Source: Ascaris suum (Eukaryota; Nematoda; Chromadorea; Rhabditida; Ascarididae). Taken from it: a DNA stretch of 64,000 nucleotides. The DNA lies in the NCBI GenBank assembly GCA_013433145.1, contig CM024168.1, forward strand, positions 9,742,184 to 9,806,183. The letters run 5' to 3'. This document shows, in pieces, positions 1 through 11,580 of the stretch. Every line of letters begins with the position of its first letter. The stretch's first letter is position 1. The notes below the pieces were generated by a model. It ran no database searches, was not told where the DNA came from, and saw nothing but the letters and a program-made list of their open reading frames with translations. Position numbers and translations under genes: made by a program.

Positions 1-228
1 AGTCAACTACTCATTTGTGTTATTTCTGCGATATTCAGCCCTCTACCATTTGTGCGGTCTCTAGATGTAAAAAAAAGATAAAAGAAGAGCAGAAATTTGT
101 GCATATTCGCCTGTCGTATGCTCTCTATCATTGCAGTAGCAAACCGTCTAGGAAGGTATAGCACGATGTAAGACTAATGCAGTTGTCATTAAGAGCTTTT
201 TTAGAAAATATTTAGATGTAACTTGCAG

Positions 229-2664
229 CCATCGATGCATGTCGGTGAGGCGTTCTCGTTGAATTTACCATCGAAGGCTGCTCCAACAAAGACATGGAAT
301 CTGGGGGGTGATGACGATCTCATCGACGAAGATGCGCTGCTTGAAGAAGAAGACTTCAAGAAACCAACAGCAGCCTCATTAAAAGGTTTTTTACAGTGTG
401 CTTTTATCATATTGCTCTAACAGCTCGTATTGCTTTTATTGACCGCATCTGGTCGTTTGTATTTGTCTGCGAATTCATTTTGCGGACAAAGCAAAGCAAG
501 TTATGGCGGTGGAATTTGTTAATGTGATGACCTCTCGAGTCTGATTTCCTTTCAATTTTATTAGGTTGTTAGAGTGTGGAAATAAGTTTTTCGACTGTAG
601 AATAATAGGTCCGTTGAGGGTCGCGTTAGTTGTTCCCTTTTTTGAGTGTTGATGAGGGCAGTGAGTCTCGAGAGAGGTAAGTTGCGAAAAATGCGCTTGT
701 TTCACTTCGTTGGCGTTCTTGCTTATTTACCTGGACATTGCATACGTGGCGATTTGCGCTTTAACATTATCATCCTGTGATACAGGTTTGTACAGAATAA
801 ATTGTCGCTTCGTTTAGTAGTTCGCTGAGCTGTTATTTTTCTATAGTCGTACGTACTATGTGATTGGTTCTTCGTCGAGGTTAGTTTCCCGGTTCGGGAT
901 GCCCATACCACTTCGGTGCAATTCGCATCATCAGGAAATCAGTCTGTCGCACACGTTCCCGAAGTGCTTCTTGCCACTTCCGCTGCATTCGATCAGCCAT
1001 AAAACTGTAGTATGAAAGTATCACTAAGATGGATTCTTTGAGAGTGATAAAGAGTAGTGAATCTCCTCCAATATCTCCTTGTTAATAATACCACTGAAGT
1101 TTTTAAATAATCCTTAGAGAAGAGATAAAACACTACAAGGTGATTTGTATACTACCACCCATAACATCACTGAGTTTAATATATGGCCGGCGAACTTCCG
1201 CTTTAGTTTGTTGCCAGGGCTCATCTTGTGGGAGGCGAATTTGTTGCATGCATTCCGTAGATATATGCATCAAAATTAGTGCATTTCAGTGAGCTGTGGT
1301 GAAGCCACAGAGGGCAAGAAGAGGCGGGCATGCAAGAATTGTACTTGTGGCCTCGCCGAACAAGAGCAAGCTGGATTGGCCGCCAACGCACCGAAGTCTT
1401 CTTGTGGAAAAGTGAGTGAAACTAGTAGTGGCTAGTTGTTTGCCCTCTTGCGAGGAAGGAAAAATGCTCATTTTAAAGTGTCTCATCCGCTGTTTGATGT
1501 CTATATCTCTAGTTGGCGTTTGATTTTTTCCACTTATCTGAAGATAGTATATGTTATGCGCATTGCTACATAATGGAAGGTACCAGTGCACAGACCTCTT
1601 GCGTGCGGAAACGCTTTTCGTCGTAATTTGCAGTCGGCGTTCATTTCAGCTGACAAAACGCGAAAAATAAAAGCGGATGTGCACAGTTTTTCAACATTTT
1701 GAGGCGAATTTGCTAAAAGGGCAAAATGAAAGAAGTCCAATGGTTTTCACGATAATTTCAGGCGAAAAGTCGTCTTGAAAAGGGTACAGAAACGAGAAAA
1801 AAGTCTATGCAGCAGGCAAAAGGCGCTCTTCTTACATCCACCGTTATGGCGTGGAATGCCGGATCGTGGGATAGAATCCTTCTCCCACCCCTTCGATAAG
1901 AAGCAGCAATGCTTATCCTGCAAAATTTGTTTTTTATAGCTGTCAAAGAGATTCCCTCAGTTCCCTCCCTCCCTTGTTCATTGTCCTCCCATATGTGTCT
2001 CTGTGAGGGCGTCGGAGGCATTTACTAATAATGCCCTCTGCGTTAACGCGTAACTTTGAAATATTGCAGTGCCTGTGGTGTTGTTTAAAAACGTTAATTG
2101 ACACAGAGTATTTAACTTCAATAGTTGAGTCAATGTTGTAGTTATTCTTTATTGCGGGTTCACTGAGAGCGAATAATTGAACGCGAAGTGCTGTGGTCAT
2201 ATTTATGGATGTGTATTGGACGCATTCATATTTATTGAAGTACTTCTACCGCCTCTTTTTATTTCATCTCGCTAAGCTCCAGCAGTGCCATCGATGTCAG
2301 TTTAGCGTTATGCGAATAGCGAGCCGGACTTACTGCTATGAGATCCATTGTGCACTTTATGAAGTTATCTCGCCCATTTGAGTTATCAATACCGCAAATT
2401 TTAAGGAAACCCTTATGAATATCTAACGAATCTCCCAATTTTTGTCGATGCACCTTTCAGAATGCGGTGCGAGGCATTCCTACTGCCTCGAGCAATCATG
2501 TCATTGATTGTAGAGTATCAGTTGCTTCGGACTGACTGATCGTTGTGTTTCAGTGCGGTCTGGGCGATGCATTCCGATGCTCGACATGTCCTTATCGCGG
2601 ATTACCGCCTTTCAAACCAGGAGAAGAAGGCAAAGTGCTGCTAGGGATCGTCGATGACATTTAG
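229..2664 (+). CDS. CIAPIN1: Anamorsin / Dre2 (CIAPIN1), 3' part, partial at 5' end
   Basis: Cytosolic Fe-S protein that passes electrons from the diflavin reductase Ndor1/Tah18 to the CIA Fe-S assembly machinery. Three exons are visible: 229-385, 1290-1411 and 2554-2661, with stop TAG at 2662-2664. Acceptors end in CAG at 228, 1289 and 2553; donors lie after 385 and 1411, and the phases join. Exon 1 encodes the acidic linker ([16 protein letters not shown], then KKP..ASLK). Exon 2 encodes Fe-S motif A, with a Cys followed 11 residues later by [10 protein letters not shown], and ends in SSCGK. Exon 3 completes motif B, a twin CX2C (CGKC then CSTC) around LGDAFRC, and ends [13 protein letters not shown] plus a short tail. 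The N-terminal methyltransferase-like domain must be encoded before the window. I could not place a further exon in 1-228. Identification rests on the very conserved C-terminal CIAPIN1 domain and is secure. Confidence 0.93.
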
Positions 2665-4952
2665 CGCAATGGCTTCATATTGTTTTATCTAACTATTTAC
2701 AAACTTTTCAATATGTTGGCTCTTCAATGAAGCAGCAAAGAGCGAAGGGGAGAGAGTTGTTAAAAGTAGTGGACCATTGAAGTCTCATTGAAATACGTGG
2801 AGATTGATGTAAACAGTGACTTGAAAACGTGATGAAATAAGAAATGCGTTGCGGCCATAATTGATTGTTTTCCTTCAGTAACCGATGGAGTGGTGATTGC
2901 CACTGTGTGTTTGTTGATCTTTAGTTTTGCCACTTTGTTCTAAGCCATGGTCTTTATTAGATGCGATCTTTTCAAGTCCCATGATTGTATGCAACATCTC
3001 GTTTCACGGATCACGAGATCAAAAAAGTATCAGTTTTGCGTCACTCACAAGCCGTTCAGTAGGAAAGGTGATTCGAGGTCGACATATTGTTTTGATTATG
3101 TCTCAAATGAGATCTTTCAGATATGTTCTGCATGCGCAAAATAAATCTTCGGTTATTATCACTTCCGAGGTCTGCATAATGTTGATCAGGTTTGGTTGAC
3201 GGTTTCTGCGAGTGACGCAGCCGTCTGATAACAGATACCACTGAGGTCTTGTAGATGACGTCACTTCAAGCAATAAGGACTTGTGGAGAACGAAATCAAT
3301 TCATCAAGAATTATACGCCGAAATTGCGGGCGCGCGACTGTGTTGAGTGTTTCTAAGTACTGTGGTTTGCAGTGATTTCGTTTGTGGCAGCGGTGACGAT
3401 TGTTCACTGTATGAACTGAATGTAGCAGGCAATCCCCGAATGAAACCCCGGCGGCCATAAGATTGCTCTTCGGGGTCGAGAACTCAGCGTGTGATTTCTT
3501 TGCGGGCTGAACGCGGGTTCACCTGTTTTTCCTATTTATTCGTTGTGAATTCGCTCAGCTGTTTAATGTGATGAGAGAACGAATGGGTGAACCAGAGGGG
3601 CATCAATTGCGGTTGGCTATAATATATGCGGTGTAAGTTGAGGTGAGTCGCGTCGGCACAGCGCGAGTTGATAGTGTGTTGTGATGTGCGTCGATCCGAT
3701 CGTTTCGTTGTTGTTGTCGATCTCTCAAATATTTAAAGCATGTGTCATTTGCTAGCAGATGTGAGCACTTTTTATGTGATGATATCACAAGTTGCCGAGT
3801 ATCGACGGTGTTGTGGGTGCCATATGAGTGGAATTAAATCTGTAACGTTATTGCTGTTGTCTAAAGTTTTGTCGTAGAGAATAATTGACATTTTTGTGGC
3901 AAATTGAACACTGCTGATGTCCACAGTTGATTCTATTTTCGCGACAACATTCTCGTTTCCGCTATTTATGCGCCTTTAAATGTACTTCTTCAAAATAAAA
4001 CTGTTTTACTTAGTTCGCGTTTGAACGTTTGGGTTGGATTGTTCCCACTTCCGCTACCACATTTTATGAGGACTTATGCACTGAGCACTTCTTCGAGAAA
4101 CTCTATCTTATGATGCAAATGCACATCGTTCACCTCAATAAGACAAACAAAATAGGCACTTTTAGTTTCGTGAAAGTGATCGAACGCAACGTTAGGTTAA
4201 TCGCTGCATAAGCCTTTCTCATTCATAATTTACTGCTCATACAGTTCGTACTCTTTTTGTGATGTTATTAGATAATGGAGTGTTACTATCGTTCCCTCGA
4301 TGGTGTTTTGTGTTCGAGTAATGATGAGGACTAATGGGAACGTGAGATGATTGGAGTTTTTATACCGTAGTATTACGCAGTGCATGAATTGGTAGCAGTG
4401 CAGTCACAACTTGAATCAGGACTAGCTTGGATCCTCACCTCCCCCCCCCCCCCTTCACCCATACGATAGATTCGGTGAGGGGTGTATTAGTTTTTTGTAA
4501 TGTTCTTTTTTTGGAAGATGCGGTAGTAAACGTTTCACACAGTGGGGAAAGGTGCCACCAATTGCTGCACAGAACTAATTTGTGATCGACTCTTCCTTAA
4601 GGCGTAGGGAATGTGCGGTTGCGCGCAATGGGAAAAATATCTTTGTAGTTTTGTGGAGGGGCGAGTGAGTGGAGCGGTATTCGAAAAGGGAGTTGTTGTA
4701 TGGATATTGATGATAGGTGCATTAAAGGGGTGGGATTGCTCACAGTGACATAGCTGTGTTAGCTTTATGCACGAGTTGCAGGATGTGAAGAAATCGGTGA
4801 GGTGCTGACCAGTCGTACTTGAGAAAATGTGGTAATTTCGTATTTAACTAGAGTCGACGAGTTTTCCATATTGGCTTTTGTGGTTGATGAAAAAGGTAAT
4901 GCGTTGCTATGTTCGCGTTAATTAAAGCTTGATTGTTGGCGCTTGCGCGGAT
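2665..4952. other. Spacer between anamorsin and DDA1 genes
   Basis: This stretch should hold the anamorsin 3' UTR and the DDA1 promoter or outron. I see no canonical AATAAA close behind the anamorsin stop; AATAAG-like strings occur around 2834. An open frame at 4029-4211 has no recognisable homology and no convincing splice context. A run of 13 C lies at 4441-4453. Confidence 0.6.
4441..4453. repeat. Poly-C run (13 C)
   Basis: Uninterrupted run of 13 C in the spacer upstream of DDA1. On the other strand it is a G-run able to form a quadruplex. Its length is likely to vary between strains and between sequencing reads. Confidence 0.9.
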
Positions 4953-7303
4953 ATGCCGGCGAGTGATTTCTTGAAGGATCTACCGTGTACAAATAGGGCG
5001 AACTTTTCGAACGCAACCAAGGACGCCCGCACTAAGGTCCGTTAATTTATTTTCTCAGGTCAGGCGCGGAGCTTTGTGGTGACGCTCACCACTGCTTTTG
5101 TTCTTATCCTTATGTACATTTGCACATTCGATTTGTTTTGGTATCTGTAATGACTTATATTAAATGGGAGTATAGCCATCAATAAAACTACCGCATCGTT
5201 TAGCTAAGAGCAGCTGACCCCAAACTCAGTCAGTAAAACTTTTATGACATCAAGCAGCACTTTAACTTTAAAAGGGAGCCGTAAGGTGTGCGTTGTTGTG
5301 AATTCTTAATTTCCCACCACAGTAAACAATACTTGCAGCATAAACAAAAAAGTAATTCACGCAACAAAATATTCAAGAAGTCGGTGTCGATGAAGCATCG
5401 GTGTTGCGTAGTGTGGGTTACTTTTTTTGGGGCAGTGCAGACATCGCGCTCATCGGTGTTCTTGTTTTTCACGAAACGAGTGTTTGTTCCCTTTTAAATG
5501 ATAATCGGTAGTATCATTTCGAGGATAGACGAACTGTTGATGCTTCCCACTATCAAGTTTACATCAACGTCGTCAAGTCGGAGTGTAATGGACAGCCATT
5601 ACCCATGCCCATTCACTTGTTTATGTTCCTCGGCCAGATCCCACTCTGCACTTCCTTTGGACAAAAAAGAGTTTGAATACTCGGAATCGCGGAGTTCCCC
5701 AACTAAAAGCGCAAATGGATGCTTGCAAATTAGCAGCACGAATAAAGCTGGTTGGAGGAACTGCTCACGAATAAAGTATAGTGGTGCGTCCAGGATTATA
5801 TACCTGTTTAAAGCTAGCTGCAGCTGCCACCAGCACTGAAAGTTGGAACTTGGAGAAAAAATAGGTGATTGAGAGATTCTCCGACGTCATGGCAGAAGCG
5901 GAGCATCTTTCAAGCTGCACTGACTGCTTACGCCGAAGAAAAAAGCATGCTTGTATAAGTCAGTCGGTGTGCTACCTGTTGTAGGCACGCTTAATAGGAT
6001 GGGATGCAGCGTGAAAAGAGTGTATTCTAAAGAACTTTGTTCAGAGAGAAAGACCGAAGGTGATCAGCAATGTGTTGCCGAGTGAGGACGAGAAGAAGAT
6101 CATCTGTGACAAGAAGCCGTTGTTGATGCATTTCCTGCAGACGCAGTGGGCAGCACACGCGACCACCTCCACCGCGAACAATGCTGTAACACGTTTGGTT
6201 TGCTTTCTGCTCGTCACTCCACGTAGTTCCAAGTACTCCTTTCAGGGGAATGAGAAAGGGAACTATGCGCTGCTGCAACATATTTATCATATAGGCCACG
6301 TCAATGCTGTGCATTAAGCAGAAGAGGCAACTTCTTATTTTAGAGAAGCAAGAGCGCCGAAGGAAAATGTTGAGGCGGTTTTTCGAGCTGTATGCCTTTT
6401 CCGTTTGGTTTAGCCTGAAGCGACCGAAGCTGCATTTACACTTTCCTGTCCAATGAATGCTTCGTAAGAGATTATTTCTTATCTCACATGTTTCTTTCTA
6501 GTTCTTTTCTTCAAATGTCTAACATAAACGTTGTATCACGATTAAGTTGCCTCTCCCTTCTTTGAGATTTATAGCATTTCCTCCAAACAAATATCAGACA
6601 TAGGTTTGCGAACAAAAAAAAAACTGGTTATTGACAGGTGGCATCGAATTTTGTCGATTATTTTCCGAGACCCTTGAAGTTTCTCCAGTAATACCGCGTG
6701 GAGCCTTTTTTGTGTTCATAGTTTTCAGTTAGGGCATTTCGATGAAGACCTCTTATTCATTTTCATCGAAGCAACAATGGAATAAAACAATGTCAAGTGA
6801 ACTCAGGGTGACCGCGACGAAAAATATGCGTATAACATCATCTACAGCGATCATTCAGTGGCCTACGGGAGGTCCTCCATCCCTCTTCCCTTTCCTTCTG
6901 TCCTGAAATTGGGCCCATATTCAGCCAGGTGGTACGGCGAGCATGGTTCATGTGCTAATTATGGATGAGATAAAGTACCGCCGATCCTACGCTTCACAGT
7001 GGTCATTTCGGCGCTGTTTTTTCTTCACTTGATTAAAATGATCCACATTAGTTCTTCAACCCTATATTGATCATTCTTTTGATCATATTTCAATGCCTGA
7101 TGTGATCGCATGAAGGACAACTGCTAGCAGGCGCTTTTACCGTCATTAAGTCATTCACTGTTCTTTTCACCGCAGCGAACAATCATTTCTTTCAGAACAT
7201 GCGTAATGGTCGTGCAGAACGTAAACGTACGTCGGAGCCGTCGGCCGGTGAAGAGAATGAAGCTGCCCTCGTGACACAGACCAAAACGCGCAGAAGGGAA
7301 TGA
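4953..7303 (+). CDS. DDA1: DET1- and DDB1-associated protein 1 (DDA1), complete
   Basis: Small core subunit of the CUL4-DDB1 ubiquitin ligase, which binds DDB1 and stabilises substrate-receptor docking. Three exons: 4953-5036, 6045-6185 and 7196-7300, with stop TGA at 7301-7303. All joins are phase 0 (AAG|GTCCGT, TTCAG|AGA, GCT|GTAACA, TTCAG|AAC). The product is 110 residues; the human protein is about 102. It opens MPASDFLKDLP, then NRANFS, matching the DFLKGLP...NKSNFS start of the family. It continues PKVISNVLPSEDEKKII and LLMHFLQTQW, matching the family's SVYLP..EYPSEQIIV and LLRYLHQQW. The tail is basic and disordered (ERKRTSEPS), like the human RKVARTDS end. Each exon alone is too short to stand out, so a gene finder could miss it. 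No clear trans-splice acceptor is seen close to the ATG. Confidence 0.9.
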
Positions 7304-9926
7304 AAAAAATAACGCATCGTTTGCACTTAATATTCATTCTCAGAATCACGCGTTCTCTCTTGCTCATTGTCGGTCAAGCAGTATGGCATCGCCAGACTCG
7401 TCACTCGACACCTTTCATTATCATCTCCCCGCTCTTTTCATTCGTTCGTTCACTTCGTTGAATAATAGACGGAGCACGAAGAAGAGTGTTTGTTTCTTTC
7501 CATTTGTTGGCTGAAAATACGTTTTGGTTGTTTGCGGCGCGTCAGTGGCTAAATGGGCGAGGTTACGATTGAGTTTCAAGGACTCGCGGTCCAGTTTTGA
7601 TGTACTCGCTCGTATTTCTTCCCAAATCCTCCAAAATCTGCCTTTTTCAGTTTTATTCTCAGGGTAACAGTACATGGAAGATTTTGCTGGTCATTTGTGA
7701 TCGACATTTTGTCCTTCTCATTCTTTTCCTATCCTCGCGTTATGCGTCCATATTTCCTTGGTTTATGATATCGCTTTGCACTGCGCGTTCGCATTTATGA
7801 ATTGTATCCCGAATGTGTTGTTAGAGTCGGACACGTTCCTTCATTTGAACGTTCTTCCGGTCTTTCGTGCACCCATTTGTTGCAGCCGGTCTTTATGCAC
7901 TTACGAGCTGTCTGCTATTAAATGGGATGGCTCTTTTATATCACTCTACAGTCTACTCTCGTTGCTGCTAAATAGCGTTGCATTTTCTCTAAGGTTGCAC
8001 TTGTCTATGCATGCCGGTATTGTTTTACCTGTTGAGAAGGGATGTCACTTCGCCGATCAGTGTTTTTGTGTCACTCCTGATCTGCAGTGTTTGAGCTGTT
8101 TTGAGTGTCACCTGAACTTTTTTGAGCTGTTGTCTTTCCCTAACTAATGACTTTATGGTACTGTCGGTGGTTGATTGTGAGAGGCTCGTGCAGGTTGAGG
8201 GATTACAGCGTTGTGTCCTATGTGGTATGCGCAATACTTCTTCCTCGCGCACCAGCCACGTTTCACTTTCTTCTTATCCCAACCTCGCACGATTTCGCGG
8301 CAGGTTCCGTGCAATTTGGATGGTGCTTCCGTCCACTGGTCGATTAGACCAGTCGTTAGTCAGGAATCCCATCGATTAGTGTTTCCACCACCACGTGCTC
8401 CATTATCAGAAAGTGATAGGGCGAGTCAGTGGTTCGGATTTTACGAGGCTGTGGCTAATTGGCGACAGCTACTCGTTATGGGATATTAGGACTCCGATAG
8501 TTCATTCTGGAAGAAGGCGAGAAGCGGTTAACATCGTTGCGTACTTGTGTTGACTGTACTGCACGGTATTGAAAGCTCAGTGGCATCGTTATTTCCTTTC
8601 CCTTGTCGGAGGGACTCTCCAGAGAATTTACCATAGGCATTCTGTGTCGATAAGGCAGGCGTGTCAGTGCTAAACGCTAATGAGTATTTTTTCATCGCGA
8701 AGCATTCTCTTCGACTCGAGCCATTATTGCTGAATGTTCCTTTTTGAAACTACGTGCATGTGCTCGTGTTCTCGCTGATGCGTTAAGGTAACCCGGCGTT
8801 AGCCTTGGAAAGCACATCGCGAGAAGTGTTGTTCACGCAGTGCAGTGCTCTAACACCTGCTGCATTGCTCTCAGTGCTTGGTGACAGCCATCTGATGTCA
8901 CAGGTACGCATGAAGGTGTTGTTCTACTACCAGATGTGAACATTGCGTGTTACCTATGCGACGTTCTTTCAGTATGGTGCATTGGTTGAACCAACAACGC
9001 GGTGCGTCTGAGAAATGTTTCACAGGAACTTACCGAGAAGGTAGCAAATAAGAAGAAGCAATGACAAATATTCTCGAGTGCTCATCATTTTAATGAGTCA
9101 TTCGTTCTTGGTGATGGTCGGAATTGTGCTGCACTATCATTGTGGTAGCTCTCAGTGTTATAGAGAGTGAATAAAAGTGGATTCTATTCTCGAGGTGCGA
9201 TGCAAACGGTTTCTTTGCTCCGCTTATGAGTCTCTATTTCCTTGCAAAATAACTGCCGCTTAAGTTGAGCGCAGATTATATCGATAAGGAGTGCATGCTG
9301 AGGATTTCTGCTCTTTTCCGTAATGTTAGCTATGCTGTGGATAGGTCTTGGTGACTGTATTTTGCACGGGAATGGGGGGTGGAATGTTTAGTTGCTGACG
9401 TAGGCCGGTGCACGTGAACGAGAATCTATCAGGTGGTGTCTCTTCTTATAACAAGATGCACGTTGATGCAGCCTTTAAGTTAGGTAGAGAGGAGAAGAAG
9501 AGGGCCGAGGAGTGAAGATATTCTCCCTTAACTAGCCTTTTTCAGCACTGAAGCGTTCTAAGCCGTGTTTCCCATATGAGAGCTTCCATAAAAGATATGA
9601 AATAGACGACGGATTCGTAAACATATCGGGAAGGAGTGGCACCGTGTGCACTTTCGATTTCCATCATGAGACCAATGAGTTTCGTAAATTACCGACGAAT
9701 AATAAGAAAGGCGGGGCAGTGGATTCGTTCTTCGACTGGTCCGGGTATTTGTTCGCTGAGATTCAAGTGGTTTTAAGTACAGTTCAATCGGTTAGGAACT
9801 ATGTGCATATTTGAATAATTGCGGAAGTGCTTTTACTGATTAATGGGTCAAGTCAAGGGTTCGTCTAGGTAGTCATCGTTTCAAATAAGTTTTTTCTGCT
9901 GGTCTTTGACACAGTAGTTCCGAGTT

Positions 9927-9959
9927 GCATACATACATGCGTACGTACATATACATATG
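9927..9959. repeat. Short ACAT/GTAC-rich simple repeat
   Basis: Alternating purine-pyrimidine stretch built of CATA, CATG and GTAC units (two CATA units, then GTACGTAC, then ATACATATG). It looks like a decayed microsatellite. No function is inferred. Confidence 0.6.
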
Positions 9960-10965
9960 ACCAGTTTGCTTCGCAGAATCGCGTAGCAAATAGAAGATTC
10001 GCATCTGATGCTTCGCATTTCTAGTTATGCAGTTAGCAGATTCTTCACCTGTCCACATAAAACGGCTAATGTCGGATAACCTGCTTTCCTACTAAGACCG
10101 AATTATAAACCAAAAAACTCGTCTTTATGCTGCCCGCCGCGGTTGCGTCACGAAAGTGTCTCGAAGATTTCATGGCACGTTAAGTGCCAGCAGTTGTTGG
10201 TTAAGAAGATGATCAATGAACTGAAGCTTAGGTTGGAAGGTTGTTGTTGCTATAGGATTGCTCGCCGAACTTGATCGACGCAGTTTGTTTGATTGGCGGG
10301 TTTGAGACTGCTCTGGGACTAACGTTTGCGCTTAGCAGTGTTCGCACGGACAGGACTCTATTTGCTGACAGCGGCTCGTTTCTTCCCACGCGAATGTTGG
10401 GTTTCGTCGATGTGTGCTAATTTAATCAAGTAACTTAACATCGGTCATTGGTTCTCTTACATAAAAGGTAAAGCTTGTGGGTGTGGATGTATCTCCGATT
10501 TTCGTAGATCAAGGGGATAAGGATGCGTTGTGTGAGCATGTTGATTGATGCTTGGATTTAGGCTTAGGTCCAAACTCGTTCTCAAGGCACGATCATTTTC
10601 GGTGGTCAAGGAGTGCGACCACCCGAGATTCGCAGTTTACAAAGGGCACTCGGCCTATTGATAATGCGTCCTTGCAGGCTTCCAGAAGCGCACAGGAACA
10701 GTAAATAATGTAGATGTCATCGTAAAAGATAAAATGCCGTTAAGAAAGGTGAAGTTGAAGTGTTCAGTTGTTTCGAGGCAGCTATTTTCTGATGGAAGTG
10801 AGCGGTGCGGAGGAAACAGCAACTGTTTCGTGCGAGTCAAAGCGGCCCGGTGTTGGTGGTGGATACAGGAATGGTGACGGTGAAGTGAGTCGACCGCCGG
10901 TTGGTGTCGGCAACACGTTTCAGGCTGCATTTAGTGTCACCAGCAGAATATTTCAATGCATGAGC

Positions 10966-11186
10966 GCGAGAGAACTTCTAAACGCGAAACTGTAAGTCAG
11001 CAATACATTTTTTCCATGTCAGTCTGAGGGAGTGGATGTTGAGATCATCTTCCCTCTTTTCATGCCCATCTAAAAACTGCAAGTTTATTCCCTCATTGTG
11101 AATACCAGGACATTACCTCAAAAGATGAAAGTTCTTGCCAGTGGCACAGAAAACAAAGGAAGCTGCCCGGACCGACGCTTACAAGT
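10966..11186 (+). other. Possible unassigned exon pair
   Basis: Two open pieces join in phase. The first runs from the ATG near 10961 (starting MSARELLNAKL) and ends at a GTAAGT donor; it lies in a longer open frame that begins with an ATG at 10792. The second runs from a CAG acceptor at about 11109 to a GTGAGT donor after 11186. Phase then fails to join the F-box start at 11581, so they are not a 5' extension of that gene. I recognise no family. They may be untranslated leader exons, a small separate gene, or chance. Confidence 0.2.
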
Positions 11187-11572
11187 GAGTAAGCCTTTCA
11201 GCTTTGATTCGTCATTCTTGCACGTTCCCACCGAAGTTTAATTTCATTAAATTCACCAACCAATTGAGACGTAAGAATGTCCATTGAATATGAACGTCGA
11301 TTTCTAGAAATAGAATTGCCGTATTTGTGTTTATGCGTGTCACCGAATGTGTTACATTGCTCCTTTGATAAACCCTCCATTCCACAAACATTCGCCTCGA
11401 ATATGCACCGATTCCAGAACATTATGGCATAATGCTCGCCCTCGAACGCAACCCCTCTCTCCCTTCTAGCACAACATTCTTCCCGTTGGGTATAAGAGAC
11501 GGCTTTAAAATTTTCCCTCAGCTGTATTTGTGTTTCGAATTTGAGAGTACTTCTCAAATCGCTTGGGGTTTG

Positions 11573-11580
11573 TTAACAGG
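11573..11580 (+). other. Probable spliced-leader acceptor in front of F-box gene
   Basis: TTAACAG followed by a single G and then ATG. In nematodes, SL trans-splicing commonly joins the leader within a few bases of the start codon. Joining this acceptor in cis to the exon ending at 11186 would put a stop in frame, which favours trans-splicing. This is inference; no leader sequence can be seen in the window. Confidence 0.45.

Larger units (their letters stand above)
7304..11580. other. Spacer between DDA1 and the F-box gene
   Basis: No recognisable gene. It contains a short purine/pyrimidine-alternating stretch near 9927-9959, several T-rich open frames without homology (the longest at 7758-8147, +), and an exon-like pair at 10966-11186 listed separately. 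The 3' end leads into the acceptor TTAACAG at 11573-11579, directly in front of the F-box gene start. Confidence 0.5.

Noticed and set aside
7758..8147. 129-codon + open frame rich in Leu, Phe, Cys
   Set aside because: T-rich sequence, no domain, no signal of splicing or start context; probably chance.
11198..11557. 119-codon open frame on the - strand
   Set aside because: Length is within what chance gives in 64 kb, with no homology or splice support.
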